From positions 3,059-14,645 of the forward strand of contig JAOXYB010031253.1 in assembly GCA_028565635.1 (NCBI GenBank): a stretch of DNA of 11,587 nt. Reading direction: 5' to 3'. Source of the DNA: Phoronis ovalis (Eukaryota; Phoronida; Phoronidae). Positions within the stretch are counted from its first letter, which is position 1, and each line of letters opens with the position of its first letter. The notes beneath the pieces are model-generated. The model did no database searches. It saw only the letters and a program-made list of their open reading frames with translations, and was not told the origin of the DNA. This document shows positions 1 to 8,189 of this stretch, in pieces. Made by a program: the position numbers and the translations under genes.

Positions 1-1
1 T

Positions 2-1588
2 GATATTGGAAATACTTACCTATCACTTGGTGACCATAAAGAGGCATTAAAATATCAACTCCAGAGTAAAGAAATGATGAAAACATTGTATGGCGACATT
101 GCTCATCCTGATGTGGTAGCATCACTCCACAGTATAGGACATATATATATATCTCTGTGCAATTACCAAGAAGCATTACAATATTTCGTGAGATGCAAAG
201 ACATGCAAAGTGATCTGCATGGTGAATCATCAATTCAGGTTGTTCACTATCTGAAGTTATTAGCCAAATATCATTGTATAACTAAGAATTATGCGAAATG
301 TCTGCAGTATAGCAATGAAGCCTATCAGATAATAAAGATTATTCCCAAAGATACGTATTACGAAGGTAAAAACTGCAAGTTCATCATGATGGAATTGTTA
401 CTGTACATTGGAGTTTGCTATATTTCTATTGGAATAATCGACAAGGTTATCAAAGCAACTACAGAGTGCATAGACTTGGATCATACTTATTTTTCCGGCA
501 ATACTCAATATACAGAAATATTGTCACTTATTCGAGAATGTCAGAAAATTGCCTGTCAACAATTGTTAAAAGTAGCCATAGAATATCTTATTTTTACTTA
601 CCAGTCACTTGGTAATCATAAAGCATTAGAATATAAACTCCAGGGTAAAGAAATGAGGAAAAAATTGTATAGGGACACTGCTGATCCTGACATGGCAGGA
701 TCACTCGATAACATTGGAAATACTTACCAATCACTTGGTAATTATACTTTAAGTGAACCAGAAGGCACTGTGTTCATCATATTTCCACTGGGGAGCATCA
801 GTGATAATGAGAATCCACTGCACTTTGAATGTTGCAATGCTGGAAAGCTTATGGAAGCAATTAGGCAAGAAGGATTTGGTGATTCTGTCTTTCTTTGTCC
901 TGAAAACAAACTAATTAAATTTCGTCATTCAGATTTAAAATTTACGAAGCCAGTTACAGTTAAGGTACAGATTAATAAGGAACTACTTGCAAAACAGGGT
1001 GAATGGTATATTTTCCGACAAAATGATGAAGGCTTGTGGAGTGATGTCACTGTAACATCTAATCCAAGGCTTGTTGAAGGTTCTCTTGAATTCACACGGT
1101 GCTCTTTTAGTAATATTGCAGTGTTATTTATTGTTCAGCCTTGTGTAGCATCCTACACATTTCTTTGCAACATCTTCAACAAAAATACTTTAAAGTTGAC
1201 TCTAGCATATGGGCGTAATTACTGGGATCCGTCATATACACGTGTTGTTCTTGTGTGCCATACTGCTAGTAATATTCAAGAGGCGGAAACAAATATTAGT
1301 GAAGGTGGACAGTTCCATGCTAAACCTGAAATTATGAAGTGGGATGGTTACTTAGACATGCCTGACGAAGACACTAGGGTGGAACTGGTTGTGAAAAGTA
1401 TTGATATAGTGGAACAATCACCAAGTTTGCATATTAACAAGGCAGAATGCAATTCAAAGGGACAAAAAGTCGTTGTGGAGCAGAAACGAGAGTGCAAGTT
1501 GCATGCCACTTTTGTAAGCAAACTCCGTGGTCCAAATTCGCACACAGAGGGAGACCTATGGGGTGAAAGCATACATGTAAAACCTATG
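2..1588 (+). CDS. Exon: TPR repeats followed by ZU5-like and UPA-like regions
   Basis: One long exon open from base 2 (529 codons), with no upstream stop or acceptor inside the window. Kinesin-light-chain-style TPR units of about 42 residues carry the signature IGNTYxSLGxxxxALxY (2-130, about 570-705, and a half unit at 706-745); the middle units are diverged. At about 750 the last TPR breaks off into SEPEGTVFIIFPLGS, which starts a ZU5-like beta-rich stretch containing KPVTVKV and the end motif CSFSNIAVLF (1100-1129). A UPA-like stretch follows to about 1576. The donor is placed at ATG|GTAATA (GT at 1589-1590). A donor 12 bp earlier, CAT|GTAAAA, has the same phase 0 and cannot be excluded. 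Reading on would give a hydrophobic tail and a stop at 1688-1690. Confidence 0.8.
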
Positions 1589-4500
1589 GTAATATTTTTT
1601 TTCTTAGTCATTGTGTTCCAAATATTATCCAGTATTTTCTTCTTCAGAGTATATTATAGCACTTTGGTTTCTGGGATAACCTCGTGCTGACAGTTCCAGT
1701 TAGCCTTATTCACTTTAGGGGAATTATGCATCATTTAGAATCTTTCCCAGGCAATACCCGTGCTTGGAATAGATATCCAAGTTTTTCCCATGTGTATTTT
1801 TTATGCCTCAATGCGTTCGCTCTTTCAGGTTTTCACTAAGTAAAAAACTTGCCCAGGTTGATTTTAATATTGCGTATATAGACTCTATAGAAGATGTCCA
1901 TGTAGAGGATAAATATTCTTTGGATGACAAAAGGGGAACTTTCCCATTTGCATAAAATCTGAAATACAGAACAAGAGTTCTGAAACATAAAAATATGTCT
2001 CAAGATTCATTATATCTGGTATTACAACGGGCATTCATTAAAAAAAGTTTGTCCTGTATTGTTTATCTTTGATTTCTCAAATCCTGAAATTTTCTACAGC
2101 AAGTTGCTTATAGCTTAATTAACATTTGCTGCAATGACCAGAGATTGAACAGCTTTGTGCACATAAGAAACTAGTAGGCTGTCTAGTATCTCTTACCTGA
2201 ATAAACTAACTTTTTTTAACTGAAGTAAATTTTGTAAGAAACATTGCTCCATTTTCTGTCAAATAACAGAAAATTAAATTTTTTGAATGAAAGATATCCC
2301 TCGATCTGTATTGCTGGCTAAAAAGAATTTTGTGATATATTATTAAGGCATACCGTTGATCAATAATTAAATTTTATATGAACCGTAGAGCACTCTTTTT
2401 GTTCTCCAGACTTCATTTTTTCATTTTTTTCCCAAAGTGATTTCTTTTAAAAGGTACATACTGTATCAAGACCATCCAGGACAAGTGTTAAAGGAAATGA
2501 AGACTGTATATTGGGTTTCACCAAGTACACAATTTTGTCTGATAAGCAAGCATTATGTGGGTTAGGATTCACCTAATAAGCCACCCTTGTTATGTGGCAC
2601 GCATAATATTGGTGACTTATTATCCGGGGGGAGTCAGTATGAAAGTGGGTACCCATGTTCTAACATGGCTTTTCAAAAAAGGCCCCAACGAAGTGAAATT
2701 CTGCAAAAAGTACACCTCTAAAGAAGTGATTTTTTTGAAAAGATACACCCTAAGGAAGTTACTTTTGGAAAAAAACACCCCTAACGAAGTGTCACACCTC
2801 CAAAAAGCCACCCTGTTCGTGATTTTAGCTAAAAAAACACCCTAAGCACATAACACGCGTTATGCACAGGTGGTTCGAAAAATATACCCTTTCACGCGAA
2901 ATTTTGTTGGAACATGCGTACCCACTTTTATATTGACTGCCCCCCCAGGCTTATTATGCTGGTTGGGATTCCCCTGATAAAGCATCCGTGTTATGCGCAC
3001 CTCATGTCACCTCTATATGATGCATTATGTTTTTTTCTTAAACTTTACATATGTGTTGAATAAAACAAATATTACTAACTTCTGTTTGATATTGAATACA
3101 TCCTAAATTGATTCCTTCTGTTTCTTGTCAGATTAATCATTTGTGCAGATACTGTGACAATCAAGATACCTGCAAGGTTGTTATAGGATTAACTGAGAAG
3201 TCTGCAAATAGTTATTATTTGGAACAAGTCAGATATGCACTTACTAATGCAACATGTGGATTGAACGAACTAGCACGAGGAACTGTTAAAGTAGCATTAC
3301 TTGACTCGGGTATGCAACGAAACCATATAGTTTTCTCAAATTTACAAGATGATGTCGATATTGAACTAATTAAATATACGGAGAGTAGAAATTTTAGTCA
3401 TGGAACAGCATGTGCTGCTATTTTAGCAGCAAAATTTGCACAAGATGGCATTGAATGTTTGGGAGCAGCACCATTTGCTAAATTAATTATGTGTACTGTT
3501 TGGGATAATGTCACCAAGAATGCAAATATCAATGCCATTAATAAAGCTTTGAAGAAGTTAGCTGCTCGAGAAGATGATGAGGACCGTCCGGACATTATTA
3601 GCATATCGTATGGTGTCACAGAAGATTCTTTGGATGAGCACCAACAAACTGAGTTGCAAAAGGCTATTCTAAATGCATGCAGAAGATGCGTAGTTGTGTG
3701 TGCAGCTTCAAATGATGGGCGTAGAGCTGCAAACACTATTTTGTGTCCTGCTAAGTATGGAGGAATTGTAGTTGGTAGTTGTGATGAATTGGGAAATAGG
3801 TCCAAATTCTCTGGAGTTGGACGTGAGCTTGATTTTCTGGCATGTGGTGAAAATCTTTGGGTGCCTAAAATTGGGAATGGAAATGACAAGAGTGCAGGAC
3901 CAGACGAAATGAGGACATTCACTGGTACGTCAGCAGCAACTCCTTTGGTGGCAGGAATAGCAGCCCAAGTGTTAGCATTAGCACAGAAATGGGGTAAGTA
4001 TGCGGATGTTAGGTGTGTATCATTGATTGTTCAATTTCTGAGTCTATGCAGGTATTGACTCAGAGATTATAATAAGTAGAGCATTTACTTTACAACACTT
4101 GTCTATTATAGTAGAACTGGGATTCTGCTCCTTCTGTACCTTTCTATTTTTAACTAACTAAAAAATATCAGAGGTAACGTCTATGCCAGTTATCATTAAA
4201 GTACAGTATTGCTAAAAACATATGATTGTCTTTCATGATAGGCATTAGGGTATATATACCGAAAAAGCTTAGGCATATACAATTCAAATGTGAATTATTG
4301 AACCAAATAGTTTTTATTTCCTTGAGTGAAATTAACATGTTTTAATTTTTGGTTTGATTTGTGACTACTTTAATTGTAAATACAGTTAACCATCTAGAAG
4401 AAAGGTTAATTAAAGTGCTAAATTATACTCATATAAATACCATTTCTGTTTAGAATACTTCCTATTTTTAAACACGTACATCTAATTCATATATTTATCA

Positions 4501-5669
4501 ATTGATGTCATTGTTGGCAGAGAAATGATCTGGGTTAATTTCATAAAAAATAAATGCTGTTAGTTGAAAATTGATTTATTTTAAATTAGTTATGAATATA
4601 AATAAGTGAAAATTTATAAATCAAATAAGTTTTATAGCACATTAATTGGCACAGGGCTTAAGCTGGCTTTGCCATTAACTTTCTTCTCTGAATTTGATAT
4701 TCAAGGTGAAGAGATACATTGTAGATCATAGATGAGGGCTGTAGGGGGAGTATCGCGAGCAGCGAGCATTTGGTCTGTTAAGTGCGAGCAGCGAGCATTG
4801 CTTGGTCTGTTAAGTGCGAGCAGCGAGCATTGTCTTTTGGCGAACATTATTTTGCATAATTTAGTGTACTATTTTGGGTTTTGGCGAGGTTTTTTTTTTT
4901 TTTTGGTTGTCGTATTTTTTTGGCACCGTTTTCTTTTCGAGAACCGTTTTTTTTTTTTTTTTGCTTGTCACTTTTTCTTGTTAAGTGCGAGCAGCGAGCA
5001 TTGTACCTTGGGGGGTACCCCCTACCCCCCTCGTAGATGTAAGAGAGTAACACACTTTTTATGATGTAATACACTAACCATTACACAACTTTTGCATTTA
5101 CAACCAAAGTTAATATGATCAAACAAAATGATTATTGTGCAATCACAGCAGATGTTTATGCCATTACATATGCTAATACAGTGGTGTCATCTGTTTGAAA
5201 ACTTAAATAGAATTTATCTATTAAATAAAACTAAATATCTAGTAGCCTAGACATGCATTCTTGAGCATAAAATGCCCATTAATTTTTTTGTATTATTTTG
5301 GAGGAATAAGATCTGCATGTAATAATATAAATCAGTTGATTCTTCAAAAGTTTCCCACTTTAGTTTTAATAATTCAATATTCTACTCCATACTGGTAACA
5401 CCCAGGCTGGTTTGTAACAGTTCTATTTTGTTATTATTTTGAATATTACAGGAAACCAAGAGAAACCCAAAATGGGAGATGCGCTTAAACATTCTCTTAC
5501 AAATACCACCAAGATGAAGGAAGTGCTGTGTCTTATGGCAGTTCATCAAAAAGATCATAACTCAAATCGAGGATATGGCATGTTGAATCCTGTAAACCTT
5601 TTTCGTAACAAAGAAAAGTTCATGGCAGAAATAAAAGAAATTGTTAAATATAAGGAACCAGTTAAGTGA
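2..5669 (+). CDS. TPR - ZU5/UPA - subtilisin-like serine protease, 5'-partial gene, 3 exons
   Basis: Gene-level entry; coding exons are 2-1588, 3132-3993 and 5452-5669, ending in TGA. The frame is open to the left edge, so the N-terminus is missing. The joined product is about 888 residues (residue 1 = codon at base 2). Seen: TPR units at about 1-250, a ZU5-like beta region at about 251-378, a UPA-like region at about 380-525, a short Cys-containing linker (530-545) and an S8 protease domain from about 570 to the C-terminus, with Asp587, His619, oxyanion Asn723 and Ser796. Known: S8 enzymes are serine endopeptidases, TPRs bind proteins, and ZU5-UPA pairs occur in PIDD, UNC5 and FIIND proteins. 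Inferred: an intracellular sensor or scaffold with a protease output; no signal peptide can be judged. Junction phases agree (0/0 and 1/1). The protease call is firm; the ZU5/UPA call rests on pattern alone. Substrate unknown. Confidence 0.8.
2624..2949. mobile_element. hAT-like non-autonomous element (MITE), 326 bp with 8-bp TSD
   Basis: Terminal inverted repeats of about 35 bp: the left end reads CCGGGGGGAGTCAGTATGAA and the right end, reverse-complemented, CCTGGGGGGGCAGTCAATAT. Both continue into AAGTGGGTAC(C/G)CATGTTC. The flanks carry the exact direct repeat CTTATTAT at 2616-2623 and 2950-2957. Eight bases with T at position 2 and A at position 7 fit the hAT target consensus nTnnnnAn (known). 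There is no transposase, so it would depend on an autonomous relative. Confidence 0.85.
2690..2845 (+). repeat. Internal 30-33 bp degenerate tandem array of the MITE
   Basis: The motif (A)CACCCnTAAnGAAGTG followed by an A-rich run recurs. Its GAAGTG cores lie at 2690, 2723, 2755 (GAAGTT) and 2786, with a degraded TTCGTG at 2816. Spacing is therefore 33, 32, 31 and 30 bp. A final CACCCTAAG ends at 2845. The array explains the spurious open frames here. Confidence 0.7.
3132..3993 (+). CDS. Exon: subtilisin-like (peptidase S8) catalytic core
   Basis: The acceptor CAG| ends at 3131 and the exon starts in phase 0. Its N-terminal piece has the pattern HxCxxCx5C, then a lead-in, then the S8 core: VALLDSGM (Asp, 3303-3305), SHGTACAAILAAK (His, 3399-3401), DIISISYG, VVCAASNDG (oxyanion Asn, 3711-3713) and FTGTSAATPLVAGIAAQ (Ser, 3930-3932). 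All residues needed for activity are present and the frame is intact, so the enzyme is predicted active. GTSAATP and SHGTACA fit the general S8 consensus; I cannot place it in a subfamily. The donor G|GTAAGT (3994-3999) is close to ideal and leaves phase 1. Confidence 0.93.
3994..5451 (+). other. Intron 2 of the TPR-protease gene
   Basis: Donor GTAAGT at 3994 and acceptor TATTACAG ending at 5451; both sides are phase 1 and rebuild a Gly codon (G|GA). Bases 4000-4730 and 5040-5450 are AT-rich and show nothing coding. Bases 4734-5033 hold a GC-punctuated repeat with poly-T tracts. The 110-codon frame over 4732-5064 is a by-product of that repeat and is poly-Phe. Confidence 0.8.
4734..5033. mobile_element. 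Short interspersed element with GCGAGCAGCGAGC repeats, possible MITE
   Basis: Four copies of GCGAGCAGCGAGCATT start at 4755, 4784, 4815 and 4987. Copies 2 to 4 are preceded by TTAAGT, with TCTG before that in copies 2 and 3. Poly-T tracts of about 14-17 bases lie between copies 3 and 4. The ends are loosely inverted: GAGGGCTGTAGGGGGAGTA on the left against CGAGGGGGGTAGGGGGTACC for the reversed right end. The flanks share TAGAT (4729-4733 and 5034-5038). The right end includes the perfect palindrome GGGGGTACCCCC (5011-5022). The boundaries and transposon class are uncertain. Confidence 0.5.
5452..5669 (+). CDS. Terminal exon: C-terminal end of the subtilisin-like domain
   Basis: The acceptor TATTACAG| ends at 5451, and phase 1 matches the previous donor. 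The exon adds about 72 residues and ends with TGA at 5667-5669. The segment RGYGMLNPVNLF (5560s-5590s) corresponds to the GYGxxNxxxA element that closes many S8 domains after the helix carrying the catalytic Ser. That supports this exon belonging to the protease, rather than being a chance frame. After the motif comes a short Lys/Glu-rich tail and the stop, with no further domain. The in-frame TTG and ATG codons near the exon's start are not initiation sites. Confidence 0.85.
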
Positions 5670-5736
5670 AAAACCAAAAAATTGCATGTTTGTTCTAAAT
5701 GGTAAACAAAAGTGGTTGGATTCATGTCTATATTCT

Positions 5737-5784
5737 GAAGGTTCATTGGTCCAAAGGTTTGTTGGTCCAAAGGTTCATTGGTCC
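5737..5784 (+). repeat. Three tandem 16-bp copies at the left end of the candidate element
   Basis: The unit (G/A)AAGGTTCATTGGTCC is repeated at 5737-5752, 5753-5768 (as GGTTTGTTGGTCC) and 5769-5784. One inverted copy is at the other end (6861-6876). The array lies 68 bp after the stop codon of the protease gene, probably in or near its 3' UTR. Confidence 0.8.
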
Positions 5785-6020
5785 GAAAGGCCCATTATAG
5801 GAAATGTCGTGGGGCTCTAACGAACCTGTAATATATCCTGTGTGCACATTTTACTGGTTCCCTCGTTTATTGCTACTCAACTTCAATTACTACAGTAACT
5901 ATTATTCGTTGTTTCTTTTTCTTCCTTTTTATAGAAAAAATTAACACTAGTATAGTATATATAGTATATTATAGACAAGTATATTTTATACTAGGTCTTT
6001 CTCTCATTTTATATATTTTA

Positions 6021-6026
6021 AATAAA
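6021..6026 (+). terminator. Possible polyadenylation signal AATAAA for the TPR-protease gene
   Basis: This is the first AATAAA that I see after the stop at 5669. It lies inside the candidate transposon, and in such AT-rich DNA the hexamer is expected by chance, so it is only a candidate. Confidence 0.2.
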
Positions 6027-6882
6027 TTGTATGTATTATTGATTAATATTTTTTTGTAATTTTTTGAAAAATTTGTCAAATTTAAAACTCTTGCTAGAAA
6101 AATTACATTGGATCAGAAATGAACTGATATACTAAATCATAGAATAAAATTCAATACTCGATCACTGACCGTTAGAATGCAGTTATCTTTAATACTGGAG
6201 CAGAAATATGGACTATGGCTCCAAAGCCGTTTGTATGAATATGCACTGAAATTCATGAAATACGATAAATAAGAACAATATATAACTAGAAGGACACGAG
6301 TTTATGGAGCAACTAACCTACACAAACATGCCAGCTATTTACATTCTGCAAGCTTGTGAAAATCTGCTGTACAAATATATGGAGACATGCAAGAGTGAAT
6401 CCGCTATACAATAAAAAAAAAATTAACAAATTTAATTTTGCTACAATATGAAAATATACATGTGTACTATGTACTAATAATACTAACTTTAATTTAATTG
6501 ATATCCAAACAATTTTAGATAACGCTCCTAGTTTAAGCAATGCGCTAAATACAGGAGCTATAGAAACGCAGTATTTCCCTTTCATCCAACCATTGCTTTT
6601 GTCTTATGCCAGAACATCAACTTCTTGTTCGGTCCTTTGTACTATGTTTATCATGGTCTGCAATCTGGGGTTCCAACTGAGGTTAAAAAGGCCGCTACTT
6701 TGAACTGAACAGCGCGGTTTGCCCAGATTATGTCACATGGTTTATGTCTAATTGCCGATATTTGTGATAAATTGGAGGATTTATTGATTAGGTTGAGGGT
6801 AATTGAAAGTTGCAAGGTAGTGTGATCGATGACTCGCGGCATTCGGACTATTGGGTCTTCGGACCAATGAACCTTCGGAATA

Positions 6883-8106
6883 TCGAGCTGATCCGAAAGT
6901 GGTTATGCTCAATGTTAGTAGTTATGTGCCATTATGTTTAATATTTTTTAACCCTTTAAATTTTATTTCAGTCAGATATTTATATTTCAATTGGTTCAGT
7001 TTCACGATTTGATTTTAGTCACCAAATGCTTTCCAAATAAATGTATCTGTAGCATTTACACTGTAGCCACTCTCAAGTGTCACTCTGCTCGAGTTGGGCA
7101 TAAAGAAAAACATTCTATAAAATTATCAAGTGGCCTTACATTGTAAATTATTTCTTGCTGTATTTATTTTCAATTTGCTATAATTGCATTATGGTTGTGA
7201 TCAGTTTATCAGAGGTATTCTGTAGATAGCCTACTAGCTATGTTGTGAATTTATTTCCAGATTGGATATTGATGAAAGATGTAAACTTGTGCCATTGATA
7301 ATCATGTTCATTAAAAATGTAACAAAATGAAGTATTCCTATTGAAAAAACTTTTATGTGTCAAGAATATTTTTTTAAATTATTTTTGATTATTGATTATT
7401 TTTTAAAGATTTTTATTCAACTGTGAATAATGTGATAGCACAAATAGGTGTCAATAAATCAAACAATCCTTTGTTTATGTATTTAGTTTTTAATTTTCTT
7501 GTTATTCAAAAAACAAGGTAAAACCATCATGCTATAAATTACAAAATAGTCACACTGACTTTACATTAACATCTTAACAACAATATTATAATATTTCATA
7601 GATCCCTAGATTTGGTATCATGGCAGATAATAAAATTCAAACAATGCAAGCAGGAAACTTCTAAACAACACCTTCATGATTATGTAATAATATACCAAGG
7701 TTTCGATATCAAATGATTACAACAGCTACATTAGTTCATTTGAAAGATTTCTAAAATAATGTTCCACCTAGATACACCTGCTAATATTGCTTGGGTACCT
7801 TTACTAGTCTTAGTCATGACCTTTGACGTGGGTCTTTAGGTAATCACAGAGTGATTTAGATGACCGAAATACCCACATAACACACTGTCAATTGCACAGA
7901 ACCAACTCTTGTACAAAGATTGTACCAGAAGATCTATAGGACATTTGCAATCCTGCACTGGTGAGAACAGGTGAATATTCTCATTCCCATGGATAATTCA
8001 ATAGTCTGAAGCCTGATGGGATTATACAGTGTCAATCATCATACTGTTCTTATAATGCACACAGAGAGAATGTATGTGATGACTACAGGTAATGTTATCC
8101 TCCTAA
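6883..8106. other. Convergent intergenic / 3' UTR region, no gene seen
   Basis: Between the two tail-to-tail genes the sequence is AT-rich with dense stops on both strands. I see no exon-like pattern, tRNA or array. For the minus-strand gene, possible poly(A) hexamers are ATTAAA (complement of 7489-7494) and AATAAA (complement of 7412-7417). If either is used, much of 7.4-8.19 kb would be its 3' UTR. Confidence 0.5.
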
Positions 8107-8149
8107 TGATGATGATGACAGCATAAAATCTATGCTGAGATCATCATCA
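8107..8149. other. Hairpin with 19-bp arms in the probable 3' UTR of the sphingomyelinase gene
   Basis: The left arm TGATGATGATGACAGCATA (8107-8125) pairs with 8131-8149 (17 of 19 positions) around the loop AAATC, and A8106-T8150 adds one pair. It lies 40 bp beyond the stop codon of the minus-strand gene, so the RNA would fold it soon after the coding region. Part of the symmetry comes from GAT/ATC trinucleotide runs. Function unknown. Confidence 0.7.
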
Positions 8150-8189
8150 TAATTACAGTAAATTCTTTAAATCATTATCACTGGGATTG

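Larger units (their letters stand above)
2552..3029 (+). repeat. Diverged ~67-71 bp tandem duplication, split by a transposon
   Basis: A unit starting ATTATGnnGGTTnGGATTC occurs at 2552 and again at 2953. The two copies agree at roughly 40 of 50 positions by eye, and a third fragment GCATTATG follows at about 3022. Removing the MITE (2624-2949) and one target duplication leaves the first two units 67 bp apart, so a tandem array existed before the insertion. Confidence 0.6.
1589..3131 (+). other. Intron 1 of the TPR-protease gene
   Basis: GT at 1589 and acceptor TTTCTTGTCAG ending at 3131, with a pyrimidine-rich tract before it. Bases 1691-2550 are AT-rich and show no coding pattern that I recognise. 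Bases 2552-3029 hold a broken tandem duplication with a hAT-like MITE inside it. The small open frames around 2555-2845, on both strands, come from the MITE's internal repeats and are not genes. A further small exon within this intron cannot be ruled out, but the phases do not require one. Confidence 0.65.
5733..6880. mobile_element. Candidate 1.15-kb non-autonomous DNA transposon with 20-bp inverted ends
   Basis: The left end TTCTGAAGGTTCATTGGTCC (5733-5752) matches the reverse complement of 6861-6880 at 19 of 20 bases, and each end is flanked by TA (5731-5732 and 6881-6882). Weak similarity continues inward (GTCCGAA...CCCA). The interior is very AT-rich and no transposase is readable; the 90- and 63-codon minus frames inside resemble nothing I know. 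A TA target site would suit a Tc1/mariner-like or similar family (inference). Alternatively these are two separate copies of a short repeat in opposite orientation. Confidence 0.55.

Noticed and set aside
1348-1611. 87-codon minus-strand open frame
   Set aside because: Antisense shadow of the UPA-like part of the first exon.
2555-2845. 96-codon plus frame and 63-codon minus frame with Lys/Phe-rich repeats
   Set aside because: Both are produced by the 30-33 bp tandem array of a non-coding MITE.
2867-2880. GGTTCGAAA, considered as a pol III B box of a tRNA-derived SINE
   Set aside because: It lies inside the MITE, with no matching A box and no tRNA fold.
3132-3148. Alternative acceptor TTTGTGCAG ending at 3148
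   Set aside because: It would enter in a phase that does not fit the upstream donors, has a weaker pyrimidine tract and would remove part of the linker.
3398-3922. 174-codon minus-strand open frame
   Set aside because: It lies antisense to the S8 protease core, whose catalytic motifs are clear on the plus strand, and it resembles no family.
4249-4260. GGTATATATACC palindrome
   Set aside because: Short AT-rich palindrome, expected by chance in intron DNA of this composition.
4732-5074. Frames rich in Phe (plus) and Lys (minus)
   Set aside because: Encoded by poly-T tracts of a repeat inside an intron; low complexity with no motif.
6313-6842. 90- and 63-codon minus frames, considered as transposase or reverse transcriptase remnants
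   Set aside because: No DDE, RT or zinc-finger motif is visible, and both are short for AT-rich DNA.
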